31,886 nt of DNA from contig CAYTTV010000041.1 of NCBI GenBank assembly GCA_964440915.1, positions 1 through 31,886 of the forward strand, in the 5' to 3' direction. The DNA is from CAMPJM01 sp964440915. GTDB lineage: Bacteria > Bacteroidota > Bacteroidia > Cytophagales > Cyclobacteriaceae. This document shows, in pieces, positions 16,083 to 25,597 of this stretch. Position 1 is the first letter of the stretch. Every line of letters starts with the position of its first letter. Below the pieces are notes generated by a model. That model made no database searches. It saw only the letters and a list, made by a program, of their open reading frames with translations, and had not been told where the DNA came from. The position numbers were made by a program, and so were the translations under genes.

Positions 16083-17354
16083 ATGCAAAGAGACACAACA
16101 ATATTTGACCTGATCGCTGAAGAGGGTAAGAGGCAAGAGCATGGAATAGAGCTCATAGCTTCTGAAAACTTTGTTTCAAAACAGGTAATGGAAGCCCAAG
16201 GCAGCGTATTGACCAATAAATATGCCGAGGGTCTTCCCGGCAAGCGATATTATGGTGGCTGTGAAATTGTAGATGAAATTGAGCAGCTGGCAATTGATCG
16301 TGCCAAGGAACTTTTCGGTGCTTCTTGGGTAAATGTACAGCCTCACTCTGGTGCCCAAGCCAACTCAGCCGTAATGTTGGCAGTGCTGAAGCCAGGAGAT
16401 AAAATACTTGGATTCGACCTTTCACATGGAGGACACCTTACACATGGCTCTCCCGTGAACTTTTCAGGAAAACTGTACAATCCTTCTTTTTATGGTGTTG
16501 AAAAAGAAACTGGCAGAATTGACTGGAAAGCATTGGAAGAAACTGCAAGACGTGAAAAGCCAAAACTGATCATCGCCGGTGCTTCTGCCTATTCTCGAGA
16601 TTGGGATTACAGCAGGTTCCGAGCGGTTGCTGATGAAGTAGGCGCATTGCTTATGGCTGATATCGCGCATCCTGCTGGCCTTATAGCCAGAGGCTTGCTC
16701 AACGATCCTTTGAAGCATTGCCACATTGTGACGACCACTACACATAAAACCCTACGTGGGCCTCGAGGAGGCATGATCATGATGGGTGAAGATTTTGAAA
16801 ATCCCATGGGAGATAAGACACCAAAAGGAGACCTGAAAATGATGTCGGCCTGTTTGGATTTTGCGGTCTTCCCTGGCACGCAAGGCGGTCCGCTCGAGCA
16901 CGTAATTGCAGCCAAAGCAGTGGCATTTCAAGAGGCATTGTCCGATGATTACATGGAGTACGTTCTTCAGGTGCAAAAGAACGCTAAGGCTATGGCCAAG
17001 CTTTTTATTGACAAGGGCTATGACATCATATCAGACGGGACCGATAATCATATGATGTTAATTGACTTGCGCTCTAAAGGGCTTACAGGAAAGCAAGCAG
17101 AGAACACATTGATAAAGGCAGATATCACCATTAATAAAAACATGGTGCCGTTTGACGATAAATCGCCTTTTGTAACCTCTGGTATGCGCTTAGGAACTGC
17201 TGCCATTACCACACGTGGCATGAAAGAAGGCGATATGGAACAAGTTGCGAACCTAATTGACGAGGCACTGCAAAGCGAAGATAATGAAGCTAGATTAGCG
17301 GCTGTCAAAGAGCAGGTAAATAAACTTATGAAGAATTTTCCCTTATACATATAA
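16083..17354 (+). CDS. glyA: serine hydroxymethyltransferase
   Basis: A 423-residue PLP enzyme that converts serine and tetrahydrofolate to glycine and methylene-tetrahydrofolate in the cytoplasm. It shows the N-terminal GIELIASENFVS motif, the substrate/folate region LTNKYAEGLPGKRYYGGCE, and the PLP-lysine motif TTTTHKTLRGPRGG with K222 forming the Schiff base. HPAGLIA and GTQGGPLEH are also present. Length and motifs are standard. It leads an operon with tatC (41-base gap) and rpiB, under a very good promoter. Confidence 0.98.
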   Translation: MQRDTTIFDLIAEEGKRQEHGIELIASENFVSKQVMEAQGSVLTNKYAEGLPGKRYYGGCEIVDEIEQLAIDRAKELFGASWVNVQPHSGAQANSAVMLAVLKPGDKILGFDLSHGGHLTHGSPVNFSGKLYNPSFYGVEKETGRIDWKALEETARREKPKLIIAGASAYSRDWDYSRFRAVADEVGALLMADIAHPAGLIARGLLNDPLKHCHIVTTTTHKTLRGPRGGMIMMGEDFENPMGDKTPKGDLKMMSACLDFAVFPGTQGGPLEHVIAAKAVAFQEALSDDYMEYVLQVQKNAKAMAKLFIDKGYDIISDGTDNHMMLIDLRSKGLTGKQAENTLIKADITINKNMVPFDDKSPFVTSGMRLGTAAITTRGMKEGDMEQVANLIDEALQSEDNEARLAAVKEQVNKLMKNFPLYI

Positions 17355-17395
17355 TTAAGGATATCAATGGAAAGTAAGGCATTAGCAAATCGATA

Positions 17396-18217
17396 ATGAG
17401 TTCGGAAGAAAAAGAGATGTCTTTCTTAGACCACCTTGAGGAATTAAGGTGGCACGTTGTCAGGGCAGGTGCATCGATTATTGTATTTGCTTTAATCGCT
17501 TTCCTTTCCAAAGATTTTGTTTGGGGAACGTTGATATTAGGACCTTCCAAAACAGATTTTCTTTCTTATAGGGTGTTATGTGCATTGGGAGATCTGGTGA
17601 ATTCAGACTTGCTCTGTATTAAAGAGTTGCCTTTTATTCTCCAAAGTCGACAAATGACAGGGCAATTTATGATGCACATCACCTCATCATTTATTATTGG
17701 GCTAATTTGTGCATTTCCTTATGCCTTTTGGGAGTTTTGGCGCTTTATAAGTCCAGGGTTATATCCAACCGAAAAAAATATTACCAGAGGGGCGGTGTTT
17801 TTCGTGAGTTTACTTTTTATCTCGGGTGTGCTCTTTGGGTACTACGTTGTATCGCCTCTTTCAATAAATTTTCTGTCCAATTACCAGGTAAACCCTTCAA
17901 TACTCAACGAATTTGATATCCAGTCTTATGTTTCTACCATTTCTATGTTGGTATTGGCCTGTGGTATTATGTTCCAGTTGCCTGTTATTGTATATTTTCT
18001 TTCAGTTGCCGGTTTTGTAACTCCTGCTGTGATGAAGCAATACCGCAAACATGCCATAGTCGTAATATTGGTCGTCTCTGCGGTATTGACACCTCCTGAA
18101 GTAGTCAGTCAAATATTAATGGCTTTTCCTATGTTATTTTTATATGAAATCAGCATTTATATTTCCCGAATTGTGTTAAGAAATAAGACCAAAGAAATAA
18201 TAAAACAAGATGACTAA
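17396..18217 (+). CDS. tatC: Sec-independent translocase subunit TatC
   Basis: A 273-residue inner-membrane protein with six membrane helices. TatC recognises twin-arginine signal peptides and starts transport of folded proteins. The N-terminus MSFLDHLEELRWHVVRA carries the conserved acidic motif that contacts the RR signal. The central FWRFISPGLYPTEK loop and the later LTPPEVVSQILMAFP stretch are also typical. A segment between helices 1 and 2 (about 50-80) is a little longer than in E. coli. No tatA/B gene lies in the window. The gene overlaps rpiB by 8 bases, so translation is coupled. Confidence 0.97.
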   Translation: MSSEEKEMSFLDHLEELRWHVVRAGASIIVFALIAFLSKDFVWGTLILGPSKTDFLSYRVLCALGDLVNSDLLCIKELPFILQSRQMTGQFMMHITSSFIIGLICAFPYAFWEFWRFISPGLYPTEKNITRGAVFFVSLLFISGVLFGYYVVSPLSINFLSNYQVNPSILNEFDIQSYVSTISMLVLACGIMFQLPVIVYFLSVAGFVTPAVMKQYRKHAIVVILVVSAVLTPPEVVSQILMAFPMLFLYEISIYISRIVLRNKTKEIIKQDD

Positions 18218-18644
18218 ATTAATTGCAATAGGTGGCGACCATGCAGGGTTTGCATACAAGGAGAAAATAGTAAAAAAACTACAAGAAGATGGGTTTGAGG
18301 TTAAAGACTTTGGCCCCTTTTCTGAGGAATCTGTGGACTATCCCGATTTTGCACATCCTTTGTCGAAGTTTGTAGCAGAGGGAAAGGCTAGCTTAGGCAT
18401 ACTGATATGCGGCAGTGGAAATGGTGTGGCAATTACAGCCAATAAGCATCAGGATATCCGTGCAGCATTGTGCTGGAACAAAGAGTTAGCAGCGCTTGCC
18501 AGACAACACAATAATGCCAATGTACTATGTCTTCCAGCGCGGTTTGTAGCTTACGAATTGGCGGAGGAAATAGTGGATGTCTTTATGGAGACCGGCTTCG
18601 AGGGAGGCAGACATGGTACGCGGGTAAACAAGATCAGTTGCTAA
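18210..18644 (+). CDS. rpiB: ribose-5-phosphate isomerase B
   Basis: A 144-residue cytoplasmic enzyme interconverting ribose-5-phosphate and ribulose-5-phosphate in the pentose phosphate pathway. It starts MTKLIAIGGDHAGFAYKE, with the conserved D10-H11, and has the active-site Cys C67 in GILICGSGNGVAI. H100 in ARQHNNANVLCLPAR and the C-terminal EGGRHGTRVNKI phosphate-binding segment complete the LacAB/RpiB signature. It is the last gene of the glyA operon and is followed by a hairpin with a T-run. Confidence 0.97.
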   Translation: MTKLIAIGGDHAGFAYKEKIVKKLQEDGFEVKDFGPFSEESVDYPDFAHPLSKFVAEGKASLGILICGSGNGVAITANKHQDIRAALCWNKELAALARQHNNANVLCLPARFVAYELAEEIVDVFMETGFEGGRHGTRVNKISC

Positions 18645-18649
18645 GCAAT

Positions 18650-18670
18650 CCTGATCATTCAGGCTTTTTT
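18650..18670 (+). terminator. intrinsic terminator after rpiB
   Basis: CCTGA TCAT TCAGG (18650-18663) is followed by C and six T residues, just 5 bases after the rpiB stop. The stem is only 5 base pairs, so it may be modest. A second inverted repeat, GGAGTAA (18679-18685) with TTACTCC (18704-18710), overlaps the stop codon of the convergent membrane-protein gene. Confidence 0.55.
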
Positions 18671-18703
18671 GGAATGAAGGAGTAATAATGTGTGCTTATA
18701 CTG

Positions 18704-20113
18704 TTACTCCTTTATATAAACGCCTGCCTCATTGCCTTGTGTGTATTGCTTTGCGATCGTGGGCATTCTGGTAAAGATTTTCCCCATAACATCCTTTGTG
18801 TCAATAATTACTTCCGGTGTGTCTTCGTGGAAGTTTTCATAGATCGACATGAGATTGTCATAATAATCTGGAGAATCGAGCTGAAGTGATGACAGTTCCC
18901 AGTTAAGATAAGGAGTGGCCAGTTGGGCATTTTTATACACACTCAAATTGTCCCCTAAGTAAAGAATTCTCTTGTTTTCTACCAGATCGTCCCAAGGGGT
19001 TTCTTGCACTACTAACTTCTCATAATCCAACCACGGAGCAACTGTTTTCCACTGAAATAAAGTGGAAAAGTGAATCAACAGGATCCCTATAAAGAATAGG
19101 AGGAACGAAATCTCTGTAATAAACCTCCTCTTAATGAGCAAAAAGAAATGACTGATGAAGAAGGCCGCTACGGGAACAAATACTACCAACAAAGCAGGTG
19201 TTCGGCTATGGCTTATCCACCAAGCTGCCAGAGCCATAATAAAAATGAATATCATGGTTTGTTGGAAGCGCTCTTGGTAATTGTTGAACCTCTTGGCATC
19301 AAATAATTTAAAAAATGAGAGAATAAGCAAAATAAGTGGCAAGCCAATGATGGTGATGAGCAAGCTATAGCTCATATATGAGATGTTGTCGAGATATAGT
19401 AAGGAATAAATACAGTTGATATAGATATGGAAGAGCGCATCTTGCCAGAAATAATATACAATAATGACAAGCCAAGGCAGCAATAGCCCATATAAGAATA
19501 AAAAGTAACTCTTAGGAGTAGCACCGGTAAAGAGCAAGTATGCAAACAGGAGCGCTAGGGACAAAACCAGTGAGGGGAGGTAAAAAAGTGATGCGAGGCC
19601 CATTAAAATACCGGTGCTAAACAAGTTGTTTTTAGCCCCCTTAAACTCAATATCGTTAAAAGCACTGTCTATCGTGAGCAGCACAAAAGTAAGACTTACC
19701 AAGACAGGAGACAGTGTATAGAATTGAAAGAAAGTACACATGAGCAGCCCATAAATGAGCGCAGGCACATAGGTGTTTTCATTGTACACTTTGTTCTTTA
19801 GCAGAATGGAATTGAACAAAGCACTTTGCACAAAAATCAACATTAAAGCAATGATTTGATAGGTAAGGTGTGAACGGCCAAACAGCTCATGCAGCAACCA
19901 GTACATTCCAGCCGCCAATGGAGCGAGGGGGTCCCACACGTCTTTGTACATGACAGTGCCTTTTTCTGCAAGTTTCTCGCCAACGATCATCCAGTTTAGC
20001 TCAGGAACAGTGAGAGGCACACTGCCGTAAAATGCCGGGAGTTTCATCAGCAGCAGGAACAGGAGTAAAACCAGCATCCTGTAGGGGTCGTTCAATCTGA
20101 AAAGTGCAAACAA
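18704..20113 (-). CDS. large polytopic membrane protein, GT-C-like
   Basis: A 469-residue inner-membrane protein with about ten to twelve hydrophobic helices. The first extracytoplasmic loop contains LNWMIVGEKLAEKG and YKDVWDPLAPLAAG, an acidic loop reminiscent of GT-C glycosyltransferases that use lipid-linked sugars. The C-terminal ~80 residues are soluble. It may belong with the unassigned Bacteroidota family DUF6427, which I recall only loosely. The first possible start is TTG at 20113. Other in-frame starts are TTG at residue 7 and ATG at residue 13, and an in-frame TAA upstream rules out a much earlier one. No partner gene is adjacent. Function is not established. Confidence 0.75.
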   Translation of the reverse strand: MFALFRLNDPYRMLVLLLFLLLMKLPAFYGSVPLTVPELNWMIVGEKLAEKGTVMYKDVWDPLAPLAAGMYWLLHELFGRSHLTYQIIALMLIFVQSALFNSILLKNKVYNENTYVPALIYGLLMCTFFQFYTLSPVLVSLTFVLLTIDSAFNDIEFKGAKNNLFSTGILMGLASLFYLPSLVLSLALLFAYLLFTGATPKSYFLFLYGLLLPWLVIIVYYFWQDALFHIYINCIYSLLYLDNISYMSYSLLITIIGLPLILLILSFFKLFDAKRFNNYQERFQQTMIFIFIMALAAWWISHSRTPALLVVFVPVAAFFISHFFLLIKRRFITEISFLLFFIGILLIHFSTLFQWKTVAPWLDYEKLVVQETPWDDLVENKRILYLGDNLSVYKNAQLATPYLNWELSSLQLDSPDYYDNLMSIYENFHEDTPEVIIDTKDVMGKIFTRMPTIAKQYTQGNEAGVYIKE

Positions 20114-20431
20114 TATTATATGTTATTTTAGTCCATTAGCAAAGCAAATCCATGGGCATTTTCGTGCTGGATCTTCCCATAAAAGTAAGAGAGATTCTTC
20201 TTCTTTTTGGGAAATGGCAAAAAAAGCTTTGACAAATATGCAATATTATGGGGATTCATCGGCTGCAATGCCACAACAAAATATTAGAAAGTAAGTAATT
20301 CATTAAAAGCGTCTAAAACGGAAGGGAGGGAATTTTTACCCCCTATTCCAACCATATTAAAGATTTAATGGCTAATTTTAGAGAATGTTTGACCAGAGGT
20401 CCTTTATTTGAACAGCTAACTCTATAGAAAC
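20114..20431. other. 318-base divergent intergenic region
   Basis: This gap separates the membrane protein (-) from rbfA (+), so it should hold both promoters. A minus-strand TTTG, 21 bases, TAATATTG pair ends at the membrane protein's TTG start, which makes either that promoter or that start doubtful. No clear pair was seen for rbfA. No ORF, RNA gene or repeat was recognised. Confidence 0.5.
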
Positions 20432-20821
20432 ATGACGAAAGTAAGTAACCGACAGTTAAAGGTAGCTAAACTGCTCCAGAAAGATCTTGGCGAGATATTT
20501 CAAAAGGAAATGCGTAGTGCCTTCAATAATGCCTTTATCACAGTTACTGGGATAAAGATAAGTCAGGATCTGGCGTTGGCAAGGGTGCACCTTAGTTTTA
20601 TGCAGGTGGACGACCCCAAAGCTTTGGTTGAAGAGATCAACAAACGCAAAAGCGAGGTCAGGAGGATATTGGGCAATAAAATAGGGAAGCAAGTAAGGAT
20701 TGTTCCTGATCTAATTTTTTACCATGACGATTCTTCCGAATACGCTTCGCGCATTGACAAGCTGCTCTCGGGTTTAGATATACCTGAAGAGCCTAAAAAG
20801 AAAGAAGAAGGAGATCAATAG
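20432..20821 (+). CDS. rbfA: ribosome-binding factor A
   Basis: A 129-residue KH-fold protein that binds free 30S subunits and helps late maturation of the 16S rRNA 5' end, important in the cold. The N-terminus SNRQLKVAKLLQKDLGEIFQKEM and the core VTGIKISQDLALARVHLSFM are characteristic. IGKQVRIVPDLIFYHDDSSEYASRIDKLL, listed here in parts as IGKQVRIVPDL and FYHDDSSEYASRI, completes the fold. The C-terminus is a short charged tail. In Bacteroidota it is commonly followed by a LolE/FtsX-like permease gene, as here (80-base gap). Confidence 0.95.
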   Translation: MTKVSNRQLKVAKLLQKDLGEIFQKEMRSAFNNAFITVTGIKISQDLALARVHLSFMQVDDPKALVEEINKRKSEVRRILGNKIGKQVRIVPDLIFYHDDSSEYASRIDKLLSGLDIPEEPKKKEEGDQ

Positions 20822-20901
20822 AAAGGTCTCCGTTCTATTGTTTTGTTTATTCGAAGCCAAGTTCCACTCAATCTAATGCGGTACCCTAAACGCTACCTAC
20901 T

Positions 20902-22125
20902 TTGAACGTTTCCTTTTTTATAGCCCGGCGGTATTTCGGGTCCAAAAAGAAGAAAAACTTTATCAATATCATCTCCAATATATCTATGGTAGGAGTTGCC
21001 ATAGGCACCATGGCGTTGGTGATCGTTCTATCGGTATTCAATGGGCTAGAAGATCTTATACGCTCGTTATACAGTTCTTTTGATCCAGAAATAAAAATAA
21101 CGGCAAGTACTGGTAAGTCTTTTGAGGTAGATGACTACTTTTTGGAAAGGATCAACAACGTGAAGGGGGTGGACATTGTGACAGAAGTAATTGAAGACAA
21201 TGCCTATGCCCGGTATCGAGATGCTGAAATGGTCGTGAAGATAAAAGGTGTGGGCAATAATTTTATCGATCAGCGGCGCATGGACCAAACTATTGTGCAT
21301 GGGGAGCTGCAGTTGAAAAAAGAAGGGATCAATTATGCCATAATAGGTAGAGGTGTCCAATATATGCTGGGCATTTCCCCTAGCAATGATTTTTATACTT
21401 TGCAGCTTTTCTACCCTAAGAACATCAGGCCGGGTTCGCTGAGCGCTACCAATATCTACAATCAGCGGAACATCTTGCCTGGAGCCATCTTTGCCATTGA
21501 AAAGCAGTACGACGAAAGTTATGTATTTGTGCCTCTTGATTTTGCGCAGGAACTCATGGACTATGGCAATAAAAGGACTTCTCTGGAAATAAAGGCCTCG
21601 TCAGGAGCGAATATTCGTACTTTACAGGAGGCTCTAAAAGAACTATTAGGAAAAGACTTTAATGTACTTAATAGTGATGAGCAGCATTCAGGGCTTCTCA
21701 GGGCTATTAAAATAGAAAAGCTTTTCGTCTTTATTACTTTTTCTTTTATCCTTGCCGTAGCTTCTTTCAACATATTTTTCTCATTGACAATGTTGGCCAT
21801 TGACAAGAAAAAGGACATAGCAATATTGTATGCTATGGGTGCCACGGATAAGATCGTTCGCAGTGTTTTCTTGAAAGAAGGCGCCCTTATTGCCTTTGTT
21901 GGGGCTGCTTCTGGCCTGGGACTGGGATTGTTGATCTGCTGGCTACAACAAACTTATGGCCTGGTGTCGATGGGTATGCAAACCAGCGTGTTGGATGCAT
22001 ATCCTGTCAAGATGAAGTTTACAGACTTTATATATACAGGCATCAGTATCGTGCTCATCACATTTTTAGCTTCATTTCGACCCGCTATATTGGCTACAAA
22101 GGCCAATGTCAAAGACAATTTATAA
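20902..22125 (+). CDS. LolC/E-like FtsX-family ABC permease
   Basis: A 407-residue inner-membrane permease. It has one N-terminal helix (about 28-48, with SNISMVGVAIGTMALVIV), a large periplasmic MacB-like domain (about 50-265) and three C-terminal helices (about 270-395) forming the FtsX domain. Such proteins release lipoproteins from the inner membrane (LolCE) or drive MacB-like export, using a separate ATPase that is not in this window. The start is TTG at 20902; the following NVSFFIARRYF is the usual beginning of this family, so the TTG is well supported. It is probably co-transcribed with rbfA. Confidence 0.9.
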   Translation: MNVSFFIARRYFGSKKKKNFINIISNISMVGVAIGTMALVIVLSVFNGLEDLIRSLYSSFDPEIKITASTGKSFEVDDYFLERINNVKGVDIVTEVIEDNAYARYRDAEMVVKIKGVGNNFIDQRRMDQTIVHGELQLKKEGINYAIIGRGVQYMLGISPSNDFYTLQLFYPKNIRPGSLSATNIYNQRNILPGAIFAIEKQYDESYVFVPLDFAQELMDYGNKRTSLEIKASSGANIRTLQEALKELLGKDFNVLNSDEQHSGLLRAIKIEKLFVFITFSFILAVASFNIFFSLTMLAIDKKKDIAILYAMGATDKIVRSVFLKEGALIAFVGAASGLGLGLLICWLQQTYGLVSMGMQTSVLDAYPVKMKFTDFIYTGISIVLITFLASFRPAILATKANVKDNL

Positions 22126-22309
22126 GACTCATTGAGCGCAGTGGAAGTCACAGGCAGCCTTTATATACTATCCTTATTAGAAGGTATAAAGTATAGAGAA
22201 GAACAAGATTGTGATAACTCGCAAAAAGACCTTCACTAAGAGAATGCTCTGCTTTTGCACTTACAAATACCACAAAATTGATTATTTTGCGGTTCTGTTT
22301 AATTGTAAA

Positions 22310-25240
22310 ATGAAAGTTTCTACCTCCGAGCCATTCGATATTGTATATTCTTTATTCCAACATGAATACCTTGGATATCTATTTGAGTCCTTTGTAGTGC
22401 AGTTGGATGAAAAGGGTGAACTGACTTTTCTTTCCCAGAATATTTCTACACGTAACGCCCAAGAATTTTCAGCCAAACTTGATGAAAGGGATTTTGAGCT
22501 CATCAGCCTTATCGATTCTATGCAGCAGGAAAACGTGGTAAAGTTTTTTGAGAAGCGAAGAATGAAACCTGAGGAGTTCTTCACGAAGCATTACCAGAAA
22601 GGAAATATCAACCAGGCATTAGCGACTGAGGTGGATAAATACCTCGAAAAAAGAAGGGCGAAAATATTGAACCTGATTCAGGGGAAGCTGCTTTATGAGA
22701 TGAGTCGCGATGGTGAGCCCGCAGGAAAGAAGTTGGACATTCTCGAAGAAAAAGCCTCAATACTTTTTCATTTCAGAAGGAATGAGGATAATACACACTA
22801 TTTTCCTACGATAAAGCATAATGGCGAGAAGGTAGAGTTTCAATATAAGAACGCTTACATCATATGCAATGAACCGGCGTGGCTGGTTGTGGGCAATAAG
22901 CTTTACAGCTTTCACAAAGATTTGGACGGGAAAAAGCTAATGCCCTTTCTCAATAAAAGGTTTATTGCTATCCCTCGGAAGGTAGAAGATACCTATTTCA
23001 GAAAGTTCGTCGTGCCTCTTGTAGCCTCATTTGACGTATATGCCAAGGGCTTCGACATTGTCACTGAATCATACAAACCAGTGCCCAGGCTTACTTTTTC
23101 GATTGTCGCAAACCGTGCCGCCGCAACTTTGTTTGATAACAATGGGAACGGTCAGATGGCTGAGGAAGATAGAATCCTTTTCGAACTGGGTTTTGGGTAC
23201 GGTAACTATAATTTTAAAGCTGATTTCCTTGCCTCTACCAGTGTGCACTTGGAACATGTAGAAGATCATTATACTTTCCATAGAATCAAACGATCGCTGG
23301 AGGAGGAAAGGCGGATTATAGACCTGCTCAAAAAACTAGGCCTAGAGCTAAAGCATGCTCGTGTTACAATGGACAAGGGCCAAGCATTTGCCTGGATACA
23401 TGATAACCTGGAGCGTCTTTCTGAAGAAGGCTTTTTGTTGCATCAAAATAAAAAGGAGGAGAAGCGGTATTTTATTGGGAAGTCTACCATATCCCTTGAG
23501 GTAAAAGAAAATATAGATTGGTTCGACATTCATGCTACTGTGCAGTTTGGCCCTTACGAAATTCCTTTTGTAAAGCTGAGAAAGCTTATTTTGAAGAAGC
23601 AGCGTGAGCTGCTCCTGCCCAATAATGAAGTTGCGGTAATACCAGAAGCATGGTTTGCGGAATATTCGGAACTTTTTGCTTTTATGGATGAGCAGAAACA
23701 AGCTGATGAGCCTTTTACGCTTAAAAAATACCATATTGCTCTTGTCCAGGACATGGAAAACAACAATTTGGCTAAACTTTCCATGAGCCAGAAACTACAA
23801 GGGCTACAGGGATTTGAGACGATAGAGGATCATCCCATGCCTGCAAATTTCAGAGGCGAGCTTAGGCCCTATCAGAAGGCTGGCTACAACTGGCTTCAGT
23901 TTCTGGACAAATATAAATTCGGAGGTTGTCTGGCCGATGACATGGGACTTGGGAAAACTGTGCAAACATTGGCCATGTTGCAGCATCAGAAGGAAATGGG
24001 ACACAAAAATGCTTCTCTGCTTATTATGCCTACCTCTCTCTTGTATAATTGGCAAATGGAAGCCCAAAAGTTTACGCCCGAATTAAAGGTTTTTGTGTAT
24101 GCAGGCTCTACCCGGGAAAAAGACATTGAAAAATTCGGACAGTATGACCTTATCCTTACTTCTTATGGCATCGCCCGGATGGACATAGAGATACTTGTTC
24201 AGTATATTTTCAACTATATCATCTTAGACGAATCACAGGCCATCAAAAACCCCAATTCCAACATAGCAAAGTCGGTAAAAAAACTAAGGTCGAGAAACCG
24301 CCTCATCCTCACAGGTACGCCAATAGAAAACAGCACCATGGACTTGTGGTCGCAGATGACGTTTATTAACCCTGGATTACTAGGCAACCAAACATACTTT
24401 AAGAATGAGTTCTTAATCCCAATAGAAAAAAAGAACGACAATCATAAAACCAATAAGCTTTATACTATCATAAAGCCTTTTATTCTGAGAAGGCACAAGT
24501 CTCAAGTGGCTACAGAGCTGCCAGAAAAAGTAGAGAATATCCAGTACAGCACAATGACGACCATGCAGGAGGAAAAGTACGAAGAGGTAAAAAATATGTA
24601 CCGGAATAAGATATTGGATCAGATTGAAGAATCGGGCCTAAAGGGCTCTCAATTTCTGCTGCTACAAGGGCTAACAGCCTTGAGGCAGATTGCCAACCAT
24701 CCTAAATTAGTAGATCCATCTTATATGGGTGATTCTGGCAAGCTTGAGGATGTAACGTATATGCTCCAAAATGCTATCGGCAAAAATCATAAAATATTGG
24801 TCTTTAGCCAGTTCGTGAAGCACTTGCAAATCCTCAAGCAGTTCATGAAAACCAAAGGGATTAATTTTGTCTATCTGGACGGGAAAACAAGAGATCGACA
24901 AACTGTGGTAAACCAGTTTCAGGAAGATGAAGAGGTAAAGGTATTCTTAATTTCTTTGAAAGCAGGCGGTGTAGGATTGAACCTGACAAAGGCAGATTAT
25001 GTGTTTATTCTTGACCCTTGGTGGAACCCCGCAATTGAGGCACAAGCTATTGACAGGGCGCATAGAATAGGGCAGGAAAATAAGGTTTTTACCTATAAAT
25101 TTATCACCAAAAATACTGTTGAGGAGAAAATACTGAAATTACAGCAGAAGAAGAAAGAGTTGGCCAATGAACTTATTACCACGGAAGAGAGCTTTATAAA
25201 ACATTTGTCTAAAGAAGACATCTCTTCTTTATTAGATTAA
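22310..25240 (+). CDS. SNF2-family DNA helicase/translocase
   Basis: A 976-residue Swi2/Snf2 ATPase that should move along double-stranded DNA and remodel protein-DNA complexes. The N-terminal ~520 residues form a poorly conserved region. The SNF2_N domain has Walker A DDMGLGKT (543-550), the DExx box DESQ (640-643) and LTGTPIEN. Helicase_C has KAGGVGLNLTKADYVF and DRAHRIGQ (915-922). The frame is open from a GTG at 22211, but the extra 33 residues are Cys/Lys/Tyr-rich and atypical, and the ATG at 22310 begins a normal-looking sequence, so it was chosen. RapA-like housekeeping members and defence members share this fold; no defence genes adjoin it. Confidence 0.92.
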   Translation: MKVSTSEPFDIVYSLFQHEYLGYLFESFVVQLDEKGELTFLSQNISTRNAQEFSAKLDERDFELISLIDSMQQENVVKFFEKRRMKPEEFFTKHYQKGNINQALATEVDKYLEKRRAKILNLIQGKLLYEMSRDGEPAGKKLDILEEKASILFHFRRNEDNTHYFPTIKHNGEKVEFQYKNAYIICNEPAWLVVGNKLYSFHKDLDGKKLMPFLNKRFIAIPRKVEDTYFRKFVVPLVASFDVYAKGFDIVTESYKPVPRLTFSIVANRAAATLFDNNGNGQMAEEDRILFELGFGYGNYNFKADFLASTSVHLEHVEDHYTFHRIKRSLEEERRIIDLLKKLGLELKHARVTMDKGQAFAWIHDNLERLSEEGFLLHQNKKEEKRYFIGKSTISLEVKENIDWFDIHATVQFGPYEIPFVKLRKLILKKQRELLLPNNEVAVIPEAWFAEYSELFAFMDEQKQADEPFTLKKYHIALVQDMENNNLAKLSMSQKLQGLQGFETIEDHPMPANFRGELRPYQKAGYNWLQFLDKYKFGGCLADDMGLGKTVQTLAMLQHQKEMGHKNASLLIMPTSLLYNWQMEAQKFTPELKVFVYAGSTREKDIEKFGQYDLILTSYGIARMDIEILVQYIFNYIILDESQAIKNPNSNIAKSVKKLRSRNRLILTGTPIENSTMDLWSQMTFINPGLLGNQTYFKNEFLIPIEKKNDNHKTNKLYTIIKPFILRRHKSQVATELPEKVENIQYSTMTTMQEEKYEEVKNMYRNKILDQIEESGLKGSQFLLLQGLTALRQIANHPKLVDPSYMGDSGKLEDVTYMLQNAIGKNHKILVFSQFVKHLQILKQFMKTKGINFVYLDGKTRDRQTVVNQFQEDEEVKVFLISLKAGGVGLNLTKADYVFILDPWWNPAIEAQAIDRAHRIGQENKVFTYKFITKNTVEEKILKLQQKKKELANELITTEESFIKHLSKEDISSLLD

Positions 25241-25351
25241 AGGATGATTTTTTTATCTTAAAAATTCATGTAATAAAATGGATTAAAAAAGACTTTTTTA
25301 AATAAAAATCGTTATATTTAAAAGAAGTTAGTCATTAAAAACCATTTTATT

Positions 25352-25516
25352 ATGAATTGCATCATCAATAATGTGATCGATACCTACCATAGGAAGGGAA
25401 AGAAAGCGGAGGTAATGCGTCGCTATATCAAAATGAAATACAAGGTAAATATAGACCTTGCTTCCATCAGGGCCAGAATTAGGTCCATCAATATGGACTA
25501 CAGTTTTACCTCGTAA
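25352..25516 (+). CDS. small basic protein, 54 aa
   Basis: An ORF that begins MNCIINNVIDTYHRKGKK and ends SINMDYSFTS. Twelve Lys/Arg against four Asp/Glu make it strongly basic, and it looks mostly helical. An AT-rich leader (25241-25351) with a TATATTTA box at 25313-25320 precedes it, though no TTTG lies at proper distance. A strong hairpin follows 37 bases after the stop. Position, leader and terminator support a real gene, perhaps a small nucleic-acid-binding protein. I do not recognise the family. Confidence 0.5.
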   Translation: MNCIINNVIDTYHRKGKKAEVMRRYIKMKYKVNIDLASIRARIRSINMDYSFTS

Positions 25517-25553
25517 AGCTCAGTTATTCCCTCTCTAATAATGTAGAAGAAGA

Positions 25554-25576
25554 AAGCTCGGAAGCTTACCGAGCTT
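25554..25576. terminator. bidirectional hairpin between small ORF and sugar-binding gene
   Basis: AAGCTCGG (25554-25561), a 7-base loop, then CCGAGCTT (25569-25576), a perfect 8-base-pair stem. It lies between convergent genes. On the + strand a T-rich stretch follows about 7 bases later; on the - strand TCTTTCTTCTTCT follows directly, so it could end both transcripts. Confidence 0.6.
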
Positions 25577-25597
25577 ATCACTATTTCTTTTGTCTTT

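Noticed and set aside
22211..22309. GTG-initiated extension of the SNF2 gene by 33 codons
   Set aside because: The added Cys/Tyr/Lys-rich residues are atypical, while the ATG at 22310 begins a normal sequence.
24200..24260. SNF2 helicase as part of a defence system
   Set aside because: No nuclease, methylase or other defence gene adjoins it; neighbours are housekeeping genes.
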